A stretch of 64,000 bases of DNA from Trichobilharzia szidati (lineage: Eukaryota; Platyhelminthes; Trematoda; Strigeidida; Schistosomatidae), in the NCBI GenBank assembly GCA_944472155.2, contig OX235273.1, forward strand, positions 82,578,793 through 82,642,792. The letters run 5' to 3'. This document shows positions 24,850-36,480 of the stretch, piece by piece. The notes beneath the pieces were generated by a model. The model worked only from the letters and a program-made list of their open reading frames with translations, was not told the origin of the DNA and did not search any database. The position numbers and the translations under genes are program-made. How positions within the stretch are numbered: position 1 is the stretch's first letter; each line of letters starts with the position of its first letter.

Positions 24850-25600
24850 ATCAGCTACTGGTAGAAAGAAAGAACCTCGGAAACTTTACGCAGAATTCCT
24901 AGCAAAGCAGGAACAAAAGTGGCATTTAAACCTACAAACTCAATTAGAAACAAGCTTTGTCGGTTAAAGGATCCTGTGAAGCTAACTAGAACTGAATAAG
25001 TTAAGAAATCTGAAGAATTGTTCAGCTATAGCACTACATGCAGTTACACACAACCATACAATAGGATGTGCGTCGGCGGTATAGCGGTTAGTACGCTCGC
25101 CGACCATGCACATGGTCCGGGGTTCGATCCCCGGCCACAGACGCACTCCTTTACCTCGCTAAGCCAGGAATAATACTGGTGAAGAGGAAAGGTTGGGCAT
25201 GAGGCTAGCAACCCCATCCTGTAAAATTAACACTGCTGTAGAAACTTCAAGCCACTAGCTTGAAGCCTCATTTTCCACTGGGGAACGTGAAGGAAAAAAG
25301 ATACAATAGGATGGGATAAGATGACAGTTTTAAAATCTAATATAACAGGGTGGAGGAGAGATTGATGGCGAAAGCTTTATTTATCGAATCAACCGCCAAT
25401 ACGTGTTACAGGAATGATTCAACACCTGTCCGAGATATGTGAAAAATTCTGCTACCCTTACGACAAATAGGAGAGAACAAAGAACACTATAAAACTCAAG
25501 TTTCGATGTCGTGTGATAAAAATTGATTTGTTTCTGAACAATAAATTTTGTTCGAAACATCATCCAGTCACTGTGTGGTGTTTCAAATCAAAAAATTATT
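24850..25600 (+). mobile_element. Penelope-like element 3' fragment, interrupted by a SINE
   Basis: In broken frames it reads LRRIL-like, SKAGTKVAFKPTNSIRNK, LCRLKDPVKL, then NCSAIALHAVTHNHTIG. This matches the linker and the end of the GIY-YIG region in the copy at 31640-32060 (KAGIRVAFKPTNSF; ALHASTHNHKTGWDRVKIL). The SINE at 25069-25300 splits the coding part exactly at the HNHTIG codons; the PLE resumes as GWDKMTVLKSNI. The terminal AACAATAAATTTTGTTCGAA at 25530-25550 corresponds to the other PLE 3' ends. Confidence 0.75.
25069..25300 (+). mobile_element. tRNA-derived SINE with target-site duplication (copy 5)
   Basis: Very similar to 11983-12230: same tRNA-like head, with a small insertion before the last acceptor bases (CCACAGACGCA), same tail, and an A-rich end (GGAAAAAAG). 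It is flanked by a perfect 13-bp duplication ATACAATAGGATG (25056-25068 and 25301-25313), so it inserted into the PLE fragment after that fragment was already in place. Confidence 0.92.
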
Positions 25601-26084
25601 GTGGAATTGCTTTATAACAGCTTAAACTATTGAAAATGATAACAAAAACTTGATGTCAGCAACTGTATCTTGCTCCTTAACCTGAAAGCAAAATAAGTTA
25701 AACTACACTTCTGACTTACTAACACAGTCTAACTCTAGAATATTCCCGCAAACGTATATTTATTATCAAATAGTATTTTTGAAAAAAACCGAGATAGAAT
25801 ATATTAGGCCTAAAATACACTTGACTGACAGGAACTTGTAGTGTATTTATTATATGGTGGATATACGACTCCTTGCATGGCTAAATAAGAATATAACTTT
25901 TTAAATAAACAAGGGACAAGAAATAATTTTGTTTTATTGGTAAATACTTGACATTCTGTTACACGAATAGATCACAAACAGATTTTCACTGACAAAAGAA
26001 ACTTGAGTCCTTCTAAAATTATGACAGTTCATTCAACCATTTGCATTTCTGTTTCAAGGATGGTGATGACTAGTGGAATCCATA

Positions 26085-26230
26085 ATGTACATTCCATTTC
26101 ATTTCGGACTCTCCATCCCTAGTGAGGGATGGTGTTCCCAATGAGACCCAAACCCAACAACTATTGTTTCAAACATCAAAGCACTATCCACTAGACCACT
26201 TGGGTCACGAGAGCTACTCCTACGCAACGG
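26085..26230 (-). mobile_element. Third tRNA-like SINE type
   Basis: On the minus strand GTGACCCAAGTGGTCTAGTGGATAGTGC contains a box A (TGGTCTAGTGGATA), and about 35 nt further is a box B-like GGGTTTGGGTCTCA. The tail contains an inverted ATCCCT/AGGGAT pair (26113-26130). Only one copy is seen here, so the family status is inferred. Confidence 0.45.
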
Positions 26231-26369
26231 GCATCCTTTATGCCTTGTTTTAAGTCAATTCAATTTTTCCTGTTGATTGATTGAACTGAAACGTTCAATC
26301 TCTGTTGACATGTCAGCTCAGAGTGCTGATACTTCAGTCATGTCTGGGGATTAATATAGTGCTATTTAG

Positions 26370-27180
26370 TGCATGGTTACTGTCAATGGAATCGAAGATG
26401 CGGATTGTATCTTATTTGACACCCACCGCATGAATCTGCCTGCATTGCTAAGGTTAGTTCCTGGGGATACTGGTTGCACGAGGGGTAACTTAAATGGTTC
26501 AAGTTGTTTTTTGGTAGATAATACTTTGGTTTTTGAAACGTCGGTTTTAGGTTTCGGGTCTGAGCGGTAATATCACCACTTACTGGAGATGCAGGTCTTC
26601 ATGAAATCCATACCTTTTGTGATCAACCCACCTCAGCAAATAGTCGCTCGTTGGCTTCCACAGAAGTTAGAATCCATTCGTCAACGTCTTGCGGTGGGAA
26701 CCATGAAAGATTCATTTTATTTCGACGAAGGGCTGAACATTGTGAGCGTTTTCATTAAGCTCATGCTGTCATTTGATGTGAACCTGTTGTTCAAAAAGAT
26801 TCCAATCAATAAAACTATTGATATCATTTGTCAGCATTCGGATATTCTTCGATTCCCAGCGTCGAAATTTAAACACCTACTGACGTGTACCATGGATATA
26901 TAATTCCAGCTTGAAAACATTCCTTATCATTAAATAGATGGTATAACTAACGTTTGTCAACTTAGCCCTGTTTTAACAAACATCTTTGTGTCTAACCTTG
27001 ATGGAACAAAGTTGAAGCCTGAAATCGAAGAAAAAACTTCTTAGTGTCTATATGTCGATGATAAATTTGTACTATGCAACAATGAAACCCATGAGTCCTA
27101 TCTACTCATTGTTGTTTAAACTTGGACTTTCTGGGTGTAAGCTATGTAAGTGTAATTTTCTGAGCACTACTTTATAAGTT
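26370..27180 (+). mobile_element. Penelope-like element, RT palm fragment
   Basis: The frame 26589-26903 carries an RT motif: SFDVNLLFKKIPINKTIDII, then LLTCTMDI, continuing past a stop as QFENIPYH, IDGITNVCQLSPVLTNIF (equivalent to the Q-x-x-G-x-x-M-G-x-x-x-S-P box, now degraded) and a catalytic YVDD at 27051-27062 followed by KFVLCNNE. Stops and shifts are frequent. The upstream frame 26373-26570 may belong to the same element but has no recognisable motif. Confidence 0.75.
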
Positions 27181-27669
27181 TGGAGTGTCCTGCCAACTGA
27201 CATTACGCAATATTTGCTAGTATGCTAAAAGTGTTATGCACATAAGCCTAATAGTTTCTTTAGGTAGTACGTGGCTGATGAGAAGTCAGTGAAATAAATG
27301 GTGGTACCATCTTAATTTGTACAGACTGTTGATCTTGCTTTGTTCAAAGGAAAAACCTACGTCTAAAAAAAGATGATGTAATCCATTTAGTCTAAAAATT
27401 GCGGTCAAAACCGTTTGCAAATATAAATGATGATTTCTTTCTCTACCTTGGTAACTCATCCTCTATCCTTAAGTGATTACGTAATCTCTAATTGGATGCT
27501 GTTACTGATTTCGTTTCACTCTTACCTAGTTACATCATCATTTAATAAGCTTCATGTCTTGTATGCCTGATATTGAACTAAATGAGCTTAACTGGTTAGT
27601 TTTTCATGTCTCATATGTTTATTAACAAGCAAATTATCTTAAATAGAAATCATTTTCCAGGTTTGACGA

Positions 27670-28310
27670 CGGATTGATATCAGTTAGAGAACCATTGAAA
27701 AGCAGGGAGTTCTGGACAGATGTTTCATCCCAGCTTGAGGCTCATCATCAGTACGCACCCACTGGGCTTCAAACCCAGGACCTTCCGGCTACAGTGCAAG
27801 CACGAGACCATTCAGCCACTGAGACCTGACTCAATGGTCAATAAATTCTAACTTCTATCAATTTGCGACTTATATTGCAACTACCAACCAATGTCATCGG
27901 TGGGACATCCATCCTCACACTTGACTGGATGGGTTCCACTGGTCACGACTTCTCACTAGAACTCCAGGACATTCCGTCCTGTAGCAAGTCACTAGGGAGC
28001 ATCAGATTAATTTTCAAGGGTTGATTTGTAAGGATTGGATTTATGTCGCGAGTCTGACCACGGATTGATATCAGTCAGAGGGCCTCTGAAAACCAGCTGT
28101 TTCATCCTAGTTTGAGACTCATTGGCAGTCCAGAGGTGAAGTTGGGAAATTAAGTCCTTAGGGATGATAGTTACTTTGGATAACTGGATTGTGTGTGAGT
28201 GTTGGTTTGCAGTGATTTGACTGGTCACAAGATTTTCATCATGAGCTGAAATCGGTAAGAGAACCATTGGAAAATCTGGGAGTACTGGATGGCTGTTCGC
28301 ACAACCATTG
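27670..28310 (-). mobile_element. Head-to-tail array of Sm-alpha-like units
   Basis: One nearly complete unit (about 27670-28015; tRNA-like part, hammerhead core CTGATGA, ATGAAAC and GTC at about 27712-27765) is followed in the same orientation by two partial units (about 28020-28140 and 28195-28310). The units join through the same GTTGGTTTG-type end sequence. Stem II of the best ribozyme is weakened by one mismatch and wobble pairs. Confidence 0.7.
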
Positions 28311-28779
28311 GGGTTCAGAATCGGTGGCATAAACCATGCCCTGATTATAGATCATTCATTCATCTAACCACAGAAGATTATCGTTTATTATTATTATTTT
28401 GTCTAAGTAACATGAAATCGCATCAATCAAATGACATAAGTATATACATTTGTGAATGGCGATCATTACAAAATTTTTGCCAGTATAATGCGGCCACTTC
28501 ATGTTTAATATCCTTTTTGATATATTTTTGATGGATAGACATCCTCAGAATTAATCTTCACCAAAACATGGTTTATTACCTTTCAGGCACGTTATTATTA
28601 CTAATAACATTTTGAGATTTATTTGAAAATAATTACTTAAGTGATGAAACGCACAAATTCAGTTAACTATCAATCAAAATGCATTTTCACTCTGTACTAA
28701 AAATAGATTGTAAAAGTAGCCAATGTTAAACGATTGGCTTAACGAAGAAGATTAGGAACTAATCACCGACTCATCAGGT

Positions 28780-28880
28780 ATAATTATATTTCGATGGTTT
28801 ACACACAATGGTATTGCTAATATTTCGAGCAAAATTACTGCCCGTGTTCACACCAACCTTTGGAATTGTTTTTTTAATTA
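28780..28880 (-). repeat. PLE 3'-end fragment, copy 3
   Basis: Similar to the first half of 466-690 (GGTTTACACACAATGGTA, ATTTCGAGCAAAATTACTGC). Confidence 0.5.
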
Positions 28881-29225
28881 ACAGACTGTTGGTATTTGAA
28901 AAATTGTTATACTTATATAATGAAAGGTAATTTTATTTAGTCTGGAGACGGTTCGGTTTTTTCTTCCTAGAAGGTGAGCTGTACGTCTGAGAAAAACAAA
29001 CATAAAGCCTTAAGTTTACGAGAAACAATAAAGTTTAGAAGCATACTATAAATTTTAAGTGATTTAGAAAGAAATTCATTGTCTGACATTCTGTGGTAAA
29101 AACAAATCGTTTGTTGACGTAAATAGAACCAAGAATTACCCATCGAGATCAACTTAAACTTTAAGTCTCTATTGATCAGGAAGATAATTTGATATTTGTG
29201 ATGAAGGAGGTTAACACAAATAAAG

Positions 29226-29600
29226 TTACTGTGTATGAATAGACATTATTAAATCAACTGTGTAGTAAAAACCACCTACTATTCTTACCATTAGCAAAAC
29301 AGTTATACAAATTCGACTCAAAGATGATATTTTACAGTCGTCCATTTTCAAATATTTGCAAATGAAGTCTCCGAGAATCAAACTCAGTAGTGAGCCCTTG
29401 GCAATGCTATCTACCTTTCGGTAGTTTGAATTGTTAAAGACAAGGTATACATTCATTCTACATTTACAGAATAACTCTATGAGACTAGACAGACGAATTC
29501 TCAAATCCATCTGACTTTCAATTGTTTGTTGAAGTATGTAGATCCCCTCAATAGTTTGTACATTTGTTAACATAGAGGATATATCTATGAATATCATAAA
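29226..29600 (-). mobile_element. Penelope-like element, RT fragment
   Basis: The minus-strand frame 29597-29226 encodes FIDISSMLTNVQTIEGI (RT motif with D), LIELFCKCRMNVYLVFNNSN, YRKVDSIAKGSLLSLILGDF (the family's G-x-x-M-G-S-P-L-x-P box, partly altered) and, after an apparent indel, a YYTVD-like remnant of the catalytic Y-V-D-D. Degenerate and inactive. Confidence 0.72.
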
Positions 29601-31010
29601 TTAATTACTAAAATTAATCTCAGATACTTTAAATGGAAAGCCAAAGACATCATGAATTTTGTATCGTAAAATTTCTTTGTGCAAGGGTCCCAACATTTGA
29701 ACTAATCAACTCTCAATCTAGCTATCCTACTTAGATCAGACAACTATTCAATAGTCAAATCAAAACAATAAATTAATCATCCAAAATACTAACTACATTT
29801 TATAAGTGAAAATGCTGAATAGTGATGTCTGCTTAACTGCCTAGAGTGAGTGCACCGAAAGCCGAATGTAACAAGATAGCATGCCAAGTGACCTGGTTTC
29901 CTGACTGAGTACCCGTCGAAATAAACAGGGGAGATTAGCACTGAGTGTTGAAGGATGACATTGGTGCAGTCGATTTCCACGCTGATTTAAGATTAATGAT
30001 CAGTCTTGCTTTTCTGATGCTGCCTTTCACTTCCTCATCTGTAATTGATAGAGACAAGCGTTCCAGATATACAGCATGATTTATAATTTATAGTAATTTT
30101 ATAGCAGAATTCCAAACATTTCTTCTAACAGGTCATTTAATATACTTAATCTAATGACTCCTATGAACTATAGACTATTCCTAGTTAACTAGAAACCATG
30201 AATTAAATATATATTTTATGCTGCACATCTGTCTGAAGCTGAACTTTATTACAATGTTTAAATGCATTAATGTTCATCTTTATTTACTGATGGTTCCATG
30301 TCAACATAATTTGATTCATCTTATGTTATACTTTTTCGGGAAAAGTTTTAACTATCAGTGAAAGACATCTGATTGCTATTCCAGTCAGATTATTCTTGAT
30401 AAATCTATTCGTGGCTATAACGGCAGCGATGACTGATCACTTGAACCGTATTTTAATGCATATACCATGTCCTTAGTCTGTTGATTAGCTTCTCATTACA
30501 GAAATTGAAACTCTTCTCCTTTTAGTTTCAAGTGTGGTGTACATTCATTCCTAACTTAAGAGTATTACTGAATGGCAAATTTGTTCAAAGGATTTAATAA
30601 TTAATAATTAATTAGGTGATCAATAATACTCAACAAAGCAAGAACAATCAGACCAAAATTGCTTACATTTTCGCTTGAAATTAATGAAATATTTATACAT
30701 ATATGTATATTATTTCATTATTGTATGATAAATACTAAGTCTTAAATGGAACCAGGCGTATGGAATTTTAAATTATTTAAGAAAATGATATTTTCTTTTC
30801 TGCATTATAAAGTGTTGTATTGATCAGCAGAATGTATAATTTTTCGGTAGTTTGGCTACATAATATTTCATCTTTTTAGAGTTTAAAGAAGTGGAAATTG
30901 AGAAAATCCTCCGAGGAATCTGGTATCATAAAACTGGTTTATTAAATGATATAAGAATAAAATTTGAGCACTGTGGTAGAGGATAATTCTATTATAGACA
31001 GAATTTCATT
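29601..31010. other. Unassigned AT-rich sequence
   Basis: Nothing recognisable. The longest frame is 63 codons. Confidence 0.4.
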
Positions 31011-31049
31011 TCGATAAAATCACACGGTGTTATACAGTAATATTTACCG

Positions 31050-32490
31050 TAGCAATGATGTAGCAGTGGAATCACCAGTATCCTTCTATCTTATCAGATA
31101 TCTTTATGGAAAGCTGAAGAAATATTGCTCTTAAAACATTTAATCCTACTCCAAAAATATGGTGGAGATATGTGGATGACACTTTCACAGTGTTAGAAAC
31201 AGAACATATCTCTAACTTCTTGATACATATAACCTCACTAGTAAACGGAATAAAATTCACACTTGAATCGGGAAATGAACAGGGAGAATTAGCCACGATA
31301 GATTGTAAAATAAAACAAATAGAAGAAGGTAGACTGCACACTAGTGTTCATAAAAAACCAATGCATTCCAATAGGTATTCAGACTTTAATTCATCACACA
31401 CCCATTACTTGCAAAGGCAGGTTGAGTTACGTGTCTAACAAACCGAGCAGAAGCACTAAGTAGTAAAACAAAACACCTAAACGATGAAATGGAACAGACA
31501 GAAGAAGAGTTGGTGTCAAATAACTATTCTATAAAATTCATTAGGAAGATCAGAAAAGGTCGAAAGCAAAATTCAAATAATGTTGAAACTAATAGTGATA
31601 ACATAAATGAGTATGAGACATCTACAGTTCTACCATATACGGAGGGGACACCTGACAACCTACGTAGGATTCTCAATAAAGCAGGAATTAGGGTGGCATT
31701 TAAACCTACAAACTCGTTCAGATAGGCTAAGCTCTGTAGGCTAAAGGATCCGGTGGACCCAATTAAACAAGAAAATATAATTTACAAAATATCTTGCAAT
31801 GACTGTGAGGTCAACTACATAGGTCAAACTACTAGTTCGAAGTAGTCAAATTGTCGGAACATAGGAATTTAGCTAAGGTGAGAATGGCTGACCCCGATAA
31901 GATAAGTAATTTAGAAAAAAGCTCAGCAAATGCACTGCACGCATCAACACACAACCACAAAACAGGTTGGGACAGAGTCAAAATTTTAAGAAGTAATATA
32001 GGTAGATGGAGAGAGAGAGTGATCACTGAGTCCTGGTTCATCGAGTCTACACCGAACACAACACTTGCAATAGAAGCGACTCAACGCAAACAATAGAGAT
32101 ATGGAAGATATTATTACCAGTTAAATCATAGGAAAATAAATAATGTTAAAATTTGTTCAGTTATAACAAGTTATTTTTTTTACTATAAAACATCTTATAT
32201 CCCAACTTATTAACTAACAACACCAGTCCTATTTACCATCCCATTGTATTTTATTGAAAGCACTATTATTTCCAAACGTACTTTATTTTCCTTTCTTCTT
32301 CTTGAAAGTCTTATATTGATTTAATTGAAATGTCTAAACAATTTTTACTCATGTATATGAATGAAGAAAGAAAATTGTGTGAGTGAGTATCCTGATATGA
32401 TTATGAGCAATAAATTGTGCTCGAAACGTGGTCATCGGTAAATATTGCTGTATAACACTGGGATTTTATCAAAATAAAATTTTATCCATA
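31050..32490 (+). mobile_element. Penelope-like element, RT thumb through 3' end
   Basis: The best-preserved PLE in the window. In order: WWRYVDDTFTVLETEHI with catalytic YVDD at 31169-31180; TIDCKIKQIEEGRLHTSVHK; KPMHSNRYSDFNSSH (the KPT-H-x-x-x-Y-x-D-x-x-S signature); linker KAGIRVAFKPTNSF (about 31680); KISCNDCEVNYIGQTTSS (GIY-YIG core, NYIGQT at 31813-31830); and HNHKTGWDRVKILRSN ending ESWFIESTP and a stop at 32096. It is broken by a premature stop after NSFR and by frame loss just after IGQTTSS. The 3' UTR runs to a polyadenylation-like AATAAAATTTTATCC at about 32480. Confidence 0.85.
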
Positions 32491-33264
32491 ATAGTTTATT
32501 AAATGTAAGGCAGTAGGATCAAAACATCCTAAAGTTAAATAGGGAACGTTTTACATAACCACTACTCAAGGTGTACAATTCCTCTTTATGATATTATTTT
32601 GTATACTGAGGTAAGTTTGACGTCAAAGGTATTGTACTAATTGAGTTTTAATAAGTATTTCATTCTCCTTAAATAAAAAGGTAGATGGCTTTAAAGAATA
32701 ATCAACCTGGAGATTAAAAACACAATAGTTGTGATTAAATTCATGTTTAACTTTGGAAAACAAGAAGTTTGTGTTCAGGTCACTGTTTGATCTTCTTATA
32801 CTTGAATTTCCTTCAAAGAGAATGTGGGACACAAACAATGAGTCTCTAGTGTGGTCACTAACCCATGCTATACACTTCAAAGTGTTTTAACATTTGTTCA
32901 TAATTTTCAAAGTTCATTTTAAGATAGAGCATACGGTCATTTGAAAACTAAAAGAAGCTAAAATCAGAGAGGCTTTCTTAAGCATTAAAGTTTTTACAAC
33001 ATACCACACTGCGACATTACACTACGAATAACCATCACATATTAGAAGTGTTCACTGCAAATGAATAGACAAGCAGTCAACGTTAAGTCTTATACAAAAG
33101 TGCAGCAGTTTAATTCTCCATATTTTGAAGGTAAACATAAAAAGTACAGAGGAGAAATATGGTGGAAATAAAACGTAGGAACATGTATACTAGGAAGAAC
33201 AATTCTGTGAAGGTTAATGAAAGTTCTCATTATCTAAATTTTAACGATGTAAAATAAATTGCCA
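32491..33264. other. Unassigned AT-rich sequence
   Basis: An 85-codon minus-strand frame (32880-32623) has no recognisable domain. Confidence 0.4.
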
Positions 33265-33800
33265 TCGATTTTGAGCCATGTCACCAACAGTTTTCAACTA
33301 TCATGAGTACCCTACTCAGGCAGTTAACACTTCTCTGTATGGCTCAAACCACTGACTAGTGTCATGTTATCCGGTGGCTACTTTCAACCTTTAGTGTTTA
33401 GTCTTACACTGCTCGTTAATGAAGGAGGTGGCCTGGCATCAACAACATATATTCTAACTATCTTAGTCGGTGCAGCTTCACAACCACATCGATTGACTTC
33501 CCTTCCTTACCTAAAACTATGTTAATGATCATATGAAATCACTCAAGGCGGGTGAGTGAAAGCAGGTACCTACGATCGAAATCCGCTTATTTACTTATAC
33601 ATCCCACTTTTAACAGTCAGGAATCATGGCTATAAAGTAAGCCAGAGAGAAGTGTTGCATAGTACAGACATCCTTTGATGGATATTGTGATACGTTGTTG
33701 TCAGCAGTGACGATGAGTTAACAGATGACAAAGCAGACTTTTGTATCCAAGCTAAAATTGGATAAGAAATTAGCCCAAATGCTCATGAACCCAGTGAACT
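33265..33800 (-). mobile_element. Decayed non-LTR retrotransposon 3' part
   Basis: Nucleotide-level similarity to 10740-11260 in the same order: the TTTTGAGCCATGTCACCAAC tail, the GAAGGAGGTGGCCTGGCAT block, GCAGCTTCACAACC, GATTGACTTCC and the block around CATGGCTATAAAG. No frame survives. An older copy of the element at 10695-11600. Confidence 0.65.
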
Positions 33801-36085
33801 AAATAGAAGTGTTCACGTGCTTCCTTCAGTCCTGTAGACTGATAAACATGGCGAGAACTGAGAATTATGCGAATTTTTAAACCAATGAAGTATTAAAATA
33901 TTTTCTAATTAGATAAATTTATTCAGCATCCAATGCTAAGTACAATTATTTCGTTTAAGTGAAGTTGCTTTCATATATTACCTCATATGTGTTATGTGAA
34001 CATAGCCTACCTATGCAGTGATTTTCCCCAATATAATATAACTTCCTCCTGAATTTCAATAATTTGCCATTTCCAGTACGAAGGTAAAGTCAGATATATA
34101 AGACAAGTGTCGGATTCACCTGTGTATTGATTCACTGGGCAAAAGAATGCATCATAGTGAAAATAATCATAGTCTGGCTAACAATTATTTCTTATTGGAT
34201 TCTTAGAATCTAATTCAAAAACTCGACTTTTTCTGCAATCTGAACCTTGTCAGGTCTTTACCCACTGTAAAATTATAAGGCAACACTTTCTTCAGCTAGC
34301 GATATTAACTGTACTAGGATTACATTTAAGAAAGGTGTTAGGCGTCGTTAGATCGAAGAATGACATCAGTTCACGAACAAATTGACTGTTGTTGTGAGTC
34401 ATGCCAATAGGTGTAGATTACTTGATTAAGGTACTGGGATCCTGTTAATTAGCGGTTGGAATTTTTTCGTGAAAAGATCAAAACCATGTATAGTGGCGCA
34501 GATAAATTTACTCCTCTTTATCTTCCAAACGATAAATATCACATAATGATTCTCTATCTCATTTCCGTAATTCTCCAACTTTATTTCATTGCACTTAATT
34601 TCTTGTTTTAAGCATGATTTTCTGAAAATTTAACGGATGCAAATCTGCGCAGTTTTCTACATAGATTCTTCAGCCATTAGAGATGCAATGAAACCCTTGT
34701 ATCAGAGTCCTCAAATTTCGATTTGGATTTTAACATATTTCTCTGCATATTAAAAGACTATTTTAGTGCTATGAATATCACTGTGAATGCATTTCATAAG
34801 TTACTTAATAAGTTACTCAGCACTGACGACTGTGATTGTCACATTTATTGGATTCTGTTCGACTTCTTAATTGTGTACACGATGATACGACCCAGTTCAA
34901 TCAAGCATGTTGGCACATCATCATTCTTTTTTTTTTCAATAGATTATTATGATTATCTGGATGGAAAACCTTCTTTGATTTATCAGAGACTAAAATCAGA
35001 TGTGTCTAACTTTTAGTGAGATAAGCTTAATTTATGCAAGACACTGTAGGGAGAGAAAAAACCATACAATACTGAGAAGCACCAAAAACTACATCTACAA
35101 TTGTCGTACAGGCTTTATAAAAAGATAATATCTTAATTTACCCGCAAATCAATTGGCTACTTAAACTCCTAAATCAGGTTTTCCAGTTAGTAATGCTCTT
35201 TCAGTGATTCCTTCATTCTTGTACATTCTATTGAGATAAATAATATGCATTTTCTTAAATCTTTATCCCCTTTATATTAAGGCGATGTTAGCTTAAATTA
35301 ATATGCTTGTTTTTCTAGTCCTACAGACATTCATTTAACATACTTTGCTCTACTATTAGGGGGTTCACTGTTTGAACACGTTAAGCTGTATGAAACAGTC
35401 ATACGCGGAAAAAACCCACTTCATTGTGAATGCATACCTTAGTCATATTAATGTAAACATGAATTGAGGTTGCTTAGGCATTTCCGCTTTGTGCATGTCT
35501 TCTCATGCGTTTAACCTTCTTCTCTGACTTCAGGTGTTCCAAGCAAAAGTAATCAGTGAATATTAAGTTGCTTTTAGTGTGTGTGTGTGTGTGTGCTAAA
35601 ATGGTAGACCAAGGTTACCATAGTACTAAGTAGCTTAAACTTACAGGTGCCTTAAATTATCAATTACTACATTTAGAAGCACTAATGTGATTTGGCTTGA
35701 TGATTTTACCATTTGATCGCTTCGTTTTATTTGACATTTTGATGTATGCTTTGATCACAAGCAGCACTCAGTGTGTTCGCAAAAGACTGACTTGAAAATT
35801 CATCCTGGCTTTCTGCAGTAGAATGATGACAAGTCTGGTTTTAAAATTTGACTGCGGATTAGAATAAGCATAGGTGAGTATAGGTGCAGCGCAATCCTGA
35901 GAACATCAAAGATATTCAATGTTTAAAAAAGCCATTGGGGCATTTATCATGTCACCATTCCATTATGTTGTATTTTCCATATAAACATCAGGTAGTTAAA
36001 TTTAGCCTCATGTTTCAGGTCAGTATAAAAGATGAATGAAATTTAAAGTAACTCACCTCTATCACTCAAGTGGACTCTGTAGACT
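33801..36085. other. Unassigned sequence with a GT microsatellite
   Basis: A (GT)n run of about 19 bp lies at 35577-35595. A 97-codon + strand frame (34723-35016) has no recognisable domain. Confidence 0.4.
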
Positions 36086-36089
36086 CAAT

Positions 36090-36480
36090 CATAGTTGGCA
36101 CAGATGACGATTTAAAAGCTGACTGGTGTCAGGAAAACAAGTCAGGTGTCCATTATGCTGACATTGGTGTGGAGATCTACTACACTCAGCTCAAAGAACA
36201 ACATCTACATTTTTAGGACAAATGTGAGTACTGGTGCATGCTTGATAAACTTCGACTGCGCCTCAAAAAAGGCATTCCAAACAAACCGTATGCAAACTTT
36301 CATCAACATATGCCGTAGCTGTCACATGGAAGGATATAAGTTACTTGGAAATCGTTTATAATTCACCAACTGGTCTCCTTTCCAAAAGGAATGCAGCGAT
36401 ATTTTATCCATAGTGATGAGGAAATACATAAATCCACAGTTCCCGTTGTATACACTCAGTGGAGATTGCAGCCAACAAAG
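36090..36480 (+). mobile_element. Non-LTR retrotransposon RT C-terminal fragment
   Basis: The frame 36146-36361 reads LVWRSTTLSSKNNIYIFRTN and RMQTFINICRSCHMEGYKLL. This fits the region after the RT core in schistosome non-LTR elements (x-x-x-W-x-S-x-x-L-S-x-K-x-x-I-x-I-F-x-T-N-V, then V-F-x-N-x-C-L-R). The G-C-E-T-W equivalent is degraded and frames change on both sides. Confidence 0.6.

Noticed and set aside
31832..32059. Minus-strand 75-codon frame
   Set aside because: It is the antisense of the PLE GIY-YIG C-terminal coding sequence.
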